Positions 59,596 through 64,000 of a stretch of 64,000 nucleotides of DNA are shown here, one piece after another. Source of the DNA: Amyloporia xantha (taxonomy: Eukaryota; Basidiomycota; Agaricomycetes; Polyporales; Adustoporiaceae). The stretch is from NCBI GenBank assembly GCA_036971615.1, contig JAYKKR010000004.1, positions 1,240,001 through 1,304,000 on the forward strand, written 5' to 3'. Both the position numbers and the translations under genes were made by a program. The notes beneath the pieces are model-generated. The model saw only the letters and a program-made list of their open reading frames with translations, ran no database searches and was not told where the DNA came from. The stretch's first letter is position 1. Each line of letters starts with the position of its first letter.

Positions 59596-59936
59596 CCTCC
59601 CAGATACGCGCATTGACAGTGGCACAGTCAGCAAGATGACTACGGCAATCTGGAAGTACAATATGCCCGAGCATATACATCTAGTCCACTCTGGTTATTC
59701 AATAGATGGAATAGAGGTTGGTGCCCCTCTCCCTGCTTCGTTACTCGACGCGATGCATATTACACCTGAGGAAGCACGTTTGGGAATACCGCACGATCGC
59801 ATCCCCGTTCCACACCCTTCTTTCGCCGGATCATCTCTCCAAGCCACAGCCTGCGAGCCTGCGGCCGATCATCCACGAGGTACACGACGACTATCTCAAG
59901 AGTTACAACGCGACCGTCGAAATTGCCCCACCTTAG
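59596..59936 (+). pseudogene. Unrecognised gene fragment with a frameshift
   Basis: Two adjacent frames both look coding. The first reads HIHLVHSGYSIDGIEVGAPL and continues to PHDRIPVPHPSFA. The second, one base out of register after about 59832, reads DHLSKPQPASLRPIIHEVHD and ends NATVEIAPP-stop at 59936. Joined, they would form one smooth C-terminal segment, so a 1-nt loss is likely. I do not recognise the family. No upstream exons were found, so this may be a truncated copy. Confidence 0.4.
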
Positions 59937-60766
59937 TATCGACGACTCGAGGTAATTGAATTAATGTCTATTACCCTTTCAATTGATTTGTGATCTAGTA
60001 TATAGTGTATTCATTTATAGTAGATACTGTAGTACTTATATTGTAGTCGGACGGATGATACATAACGGACATTGAATACACCTTAATACATCGCACCTTT
60101 TGTCCACCGTTCTCCGAAATTGGTATAGCTTCGTTTACTTGCCGTCTCGGCATAGCCTAAAACGGGGGGGGTGTATATACCCCCCCCAAGTTTCCGGGGT
60201 CCTCGGATTTTGAGAGGTCCGTGTCGAAAATTTTGTAAACGCACCCCTCTTGCTAGTCGAGGATGAGAAGAACTTGAAGCGCCGACAGCATGGACGCCGT
60301 GACTGGATAGCTCGTATGTGCAGCTAAAATTGAACTTGGACAATGTCCTCCTATATATAAACGGTCTTTTGTCTGGCGATCAATTGCAAATATCGGACGT
60401 CTTCCTGACCGTCTAAGACGATCCTATGGCCCTCATTCGTTGCGGATTCACACAACGTCTACAAAATGTCTTTGGCCAGCTTTGGCCCCTCCAAGTTCGT
60501 ACCGGATGACTTGACACTCCGAACATTCCATCTCCACACCATGAAACCCGTTGAGAGTGACTAGTGATGTCGATGACCGATGACGTCGAGCTGGCCGCTG
60601 ACTAGCAGTGACTCCTACCGCCCTCTTCGGGATACAACGGATAGCTTGAGATTGCCAATGGAAGAGACGCGGCCTCGCGTTGCGTTCATTTAAATATCGA
60701 CATCGGCTCGACCAGTGCAGCACCAGCCCCTTCAAGCTCCAGAGTGTCCTTTCGATAACATACACA
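59937..60766. other. Intergenic with a G8/C8 palindrome
   Basis: No gene. A G-run, TGTATATA and a C-run at 60164-60187 form a near-perfect hairpin. The rest includes the promoter of the DUF1348 gene. Confidence 0.5.
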
Positions 60767-61434
60767 ATGTCAGGTATCAAACCTCCGTTCACCGCTGAGA
60801 CTGCGCTCCAGAAGGTGAAAGCCGCGCAGCGCCTCTGGAACACTCGCGACCCCGTCAAGGTCGCCCAGGCGTACACGGTCCGTGCTTGACATGCTTGACT
60901 GGCTGGCGCTCCCAATGGCAGATGCTCATGTATCCCGGACAGCCAGACACGATTTGGCGAAACAGAGACCAGTTCATGCGGGGCACGGCGGAGGTGGTAC
61001 AGTTCCTTACGAAGAAATGGGAGAAAGAGAACGGATACCGTCTGCGCAAGGAGCTGTTCGCGTTCACGGATAATAAGATCGCAGTGCAGGTTAGTTCAAA
61101 TTGCAGCTTGTGGAATGATGGACGCGAGCTATGGTGATGCAGTACACTAACTATCCTGCGCCTAGTTTTTCTATGAATGGTTCGGGACTAAAGAGGATGG
61201 AGAGAAGCAATGGTACCGATGCTACGGCCTCGAGGTATGTGAACTGTCATAGTGCCATTGTATTGCATAGCTAAAGTAGGCGCTTTATATCAGGATTGGA
61301 CGTTTGCTGAGGATGGCCGTATGCGAAAACGCCAGATGAGCGGGAACGACGTCCCCATCACAGAGGCGGAGAGATGGTTCAAAGACAACGTTGCAGACGA
61401 GGACTCTGTCGATATATCGGAGAAGCATCTCTGA
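60767..61434 (+). CDS. DUF1348 protein, SnoaL/NTF2-like fold
   Basis: Four exons (60767-60877, 60943-61089, 61166-61234, 61294-61434), all phase 0, encode 155 residues, the usual size for DUF1348. It starts [20 protein letters not shown], then [64 protein letters not shown] and ends after [12 protein letters not shown]. The acceptor at 60941-60942 gives the family's [11 protein letters not shown] join. The fold is a small alpha+beta barrel seen in many enzymes and binding proteins; the function of this family is not known. It is probably cytoplasmic. Confidence 0.9.
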
Positions 61435-62897
61435 ATTTCTGATGTCAAAATCGAGGATTCTGGTCCGGTTGATACGCATCTCTTACTCGCTGACAGCTAG
61501 CAGTATTCATCATCCCAGCTCGTATATTTTTGGCCTGCATGCATCGTCCTCCCATCGAGAAGTAACACCCGCCTATATCAATCTGACAGGCGCTTCAGTC
61601 CGCTATGAGTCAATTTTTCAATGCACTTTATTGGTTATGACAGCGACAGTGCTCGGAGGCGATCGGTGGCGGCCACCGGACCCTCGTACCCTACCCATGA
61701 CCTGAGCAACTTGATTGAATCGAAAGTAATCTGAACATGACTTGAGTTTCATCGACTCCGCTATAGACTTGAAGTGGCATTCCGAGCCATTGAACAGTGG
61801 TGTAAAGTCGCGACTTCAGTCTTCAAAGCTTCAGCAGCCACAGACGCGTCAATTGCGTAATACGCAGTTGAGTACGCGTCGCGACGCGCCTGAAACACGT
61901 TGGGAATACTACAACCTAGGTGTGCTCAGCGCTATGTACAGTCATCGTGTTCGACTGCTCTGGTGCTACCATTTAGTAAAGTCAGAGTGCATGATGAGCT
62001 CTATCGGGCCGCGGCAGTACAAAGGGAGTTGCATTTCGAGGTCATCAATCAGACGAATTAACTCCTACGACCTGCCGGTTCTCACGACCTCACGACCTTG
62101 GAAGGCACGTGGCCTGCCCGTCGCTTTTGAAAGTTAAGTTTCTGAACTACCGAGCACTGTTCTCCTCGTCTGCGCACCCTCCAGCCTAACTACCGCTTCC
62201 CCAACTCGGAAAGGCTAATAGAAAGCACGTCGTTCTCAATCGTCGAGCTGAAAGCGGTGTCCCGCATCCCAGATATTGACACCACGTGTTGTACCTGGCC
62301 GCTCGACGCCGCGATGTGTGCAATCGTTTACGGCGCCTTCACACTTCTCGACTTCTCTGTCAAGCAAGTTCCCGCGAAGAGGAAAATCTCTCACCTTCTT
62401 ACTTTGAACTGCCCGGGGCAATACTCAGGTCTCCGATACATGTTTCAGCAGCTGGACATATGAGGCAAATCTTGACATTCATGATGTGCAATTGATAGCG
62501 GGCCCTTTGGGTCGCGGACTCCTCTTCGAGGCAACTTAATTTGAATCTCCTTTCATGTCGGATGGAAAGTTTTCGCAAACGCCCAATAGCCTATTCTAGC
62601 CGAAGACGTACAACGTAATGACGAGCCCAGAAACTGGGCCCTAAGGCGAGTATAAAGCCCGGCTTCGTTACCGCTCGACTAAAACATATGTATCCTTGTT
62701 CTCTGCGCTTCTTGCCAGCGGAGTCCTGAATTCTGCATCTTCATCTGAAGCTTCTGGCATTCTGATATATACCCCGCCCTCGTATTATCGCGTCCCTCCA
62801 ACTCACCGCGGACACTCGCAAGTCAGGCTGGCTCTGGCGACCTCACCGGACGCACTCTGACTATCCTGAAGCTGTCCCCGCGGAGAACACACTCTCT
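61435..62897. other. Intergenic, promoter of the P450 gene at the right
   Basis: No gene recognised. Frames at 61742-62137 and 62236-62463 have no support. Confidence 0.5.
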
Positions 62898-62915
62898 TTG
62901 CTAAGTTATCTCACT

Positions 62916-64000
62916 ATGGGCGTTATCACTCTTGCGCTGGTTCTTGCGGCCGCGTACCTCGTCTGGTCTCATCTGAACAGGCCCCAGAAGGCGTTGCCTC
63001 CTGGGCCCGAAAGCCCTTCCTCTCGTCGGCAATGTGACGAATCTCACCGCCCAGGAGCTTTGGCTGCGTGCGTCGCAGTGGGCTCAAGAATATGGTGAGG
63101 CTTCCTCCGTTCGATCGGCCTCCAAGGTTCCTTGTGCCTGTGGCAACGCGAAGCGTATATTTCCTCTGCAAGGCTTCGGCTTGCGTTGGAAGTTGTACTG
63201 CTAGTTACAGAGCTGGCGTCATCCGGCGAGAATGTTCACATTTGGAGTTGTCGTCTTTAGAGGGATGACTGTCTTCCGCTTAGGGCATCGCTCGGATGTG
63301 CGCTCGGCTGTATCAGACTGGAGATGCCTCGTGCCTCCGAGGTGTCCGGCAAACTTTGCATGAAGGTCTTGCTAGTAGCCGCACGGCGTGGTGATGTTCA
63401 GACTTTGCGGCAGCTTTCGGATTTCCAGTTTACGTCTCAGGTTTCATAAATATTCTCCGAGCTGACTGTGTTATGTAGGAGATACTGTCTATCTGCATGT
63501 ATTCGGACAGGGTCTCGTCTTCCTGAACAGCTACGATGTCGCTGTCGACCTGCTCGAGAAGCGGGGTGCTATTTATTCTGACAAGCCAGGATTAATCATG
63601 GCCGGAGATTTGTGCGTTTTCTCGCCGGTAATATCGCTTGTCTCTATCTCATTATTACGTTGTTATTGCGTTCATCAATCGTAGATGCGGCTGCGAGAAC
63701 ATGGTACGCCACATCTATCAGTGGTGCGGTTCTGCCCGTGATCTGATATAGGGACCTGCAATCGGGATGACAGGTCGCTTTTACCCGTTATGGTGATAAA
63801 GCGCGCCGTCAGCGCCGGCTTATGCAGCAGGCGCTTGGTGTCAACAGCGTCCGTGCATACGAGCCCTTGCTCGAAGTCGAAACCCGCGATTTGCTCAAGC
63901 GCCTCCTCGTTGATCCCAATGATTATGTTGGCAACCTTCGTCGGTAGGCTCATCTTACTGCTACCCATGGGGCTTAACCGTGCTCACTGACGGACATCCT
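62916..64000 (+). CDS. Cytochrome P450, N-terminal part, cut by the window edge; frameshift near the hinge
   Basis: The start MGVITLALVLAAAYLVWSHL is a membrane anchor, followed by the proline hinge ALPPGP. The next coding piece, KALPLVGNVTNLTAQELW to QEYG, is one base out of register: GGGCCC near 63001-63006 has one G too many. Later exons fit well: 63479-63611 (DTVYLHVFGQGLVFLNSYDV, LLEKRGAIYSDKPGL), a 19-nt exon 63685-63703 (CGCENM) and 63774-63943 (VAFTRYGDKARRQRRLMQQA). They match the microsomal P450 families abundant in basidiomycetes. Intron 1 is about 384 nt, far longer than normal here. The heme-binding part lies outside the window. Confidence 0.8.

Overview
The window reads as nuclear DNA of a mushroom-forming basidiomycete (Agaricomycetes, quite possibly a wood-decay polypore; the order is inference). 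The signs are many short introns (mostly 49-66 nt, GTRNGT donors), a PriA-type secreted protein, an Ank-VWA fusion, several UstYa-like (DUF3328) proteins, and typical fungal housekeeping genes. Exon structures were worked out by hand from splice sites, reading frame and recognisable protein families; no database search was run.

Layout. 1-7 kb is gene-poor and holds a decayed GC-rich tandem satellite with a monomer near 317 bp. 7-30 kb is conserved: a CsbD-like small protein, a PriA-like secreted protein with a repeat tail, proteasome beta-3, a V8/trypsin-like protease with an apparent frameshift, a fucose-lectin-like protein, the Ank-VWA protein, a small conserved protein, calmodulin, WASP/Las17, peroxiredoxin Q and a large LRR protein with a PP1-docking-like motif. 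31-52 kb is a different, rearranged zone described below, interrupted by GNA1 (45.4 kb), a Suc/Fer-type protein (49.9 kb) and a lineage-specific basic protein (43.9 kb). 52.8-64 kb holds a small membrane protein, a 5'-truncated LINE with an intact 15-bp target duplication, a duplicated and broken copy of the basic protein, an NTF2-fold DUF1348 protein, and the start of a P450 gene cut by the window edge.

The most interesting find is at 31.3-52.1 kb. Two tiny two-exon genes (37545-37739 and 48420-48713) encode secreted peptides of 46 and 45 residues. Each has a signal peptide, a TPTP start to the predicted mature part, an acidic/Ala/Pro spacer and an identical C-terminus, Ser-Tyr-Gly-Tyr-stop. 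They lie among four UstYa-like genes and two intact plus two decayed alpha/beta-hydrolases of the proline-iminopeptidase (S33) type, with a 7TM membrane protein. UstYa proteins oxidise and cyclise core peptides in known fungal RiPP pathways (ustiloxin, asperipin, phomopsin). My inference is a basidiomycete RiPP-like peptide system: tyrosine-containing SYGY core, UstYa oxidation, S33 trimming. The block carrying the precursor has been segmentally duplicated (36.2-38.2 kb against 47.6-49.1 kb), and the second copy is partly decayed.
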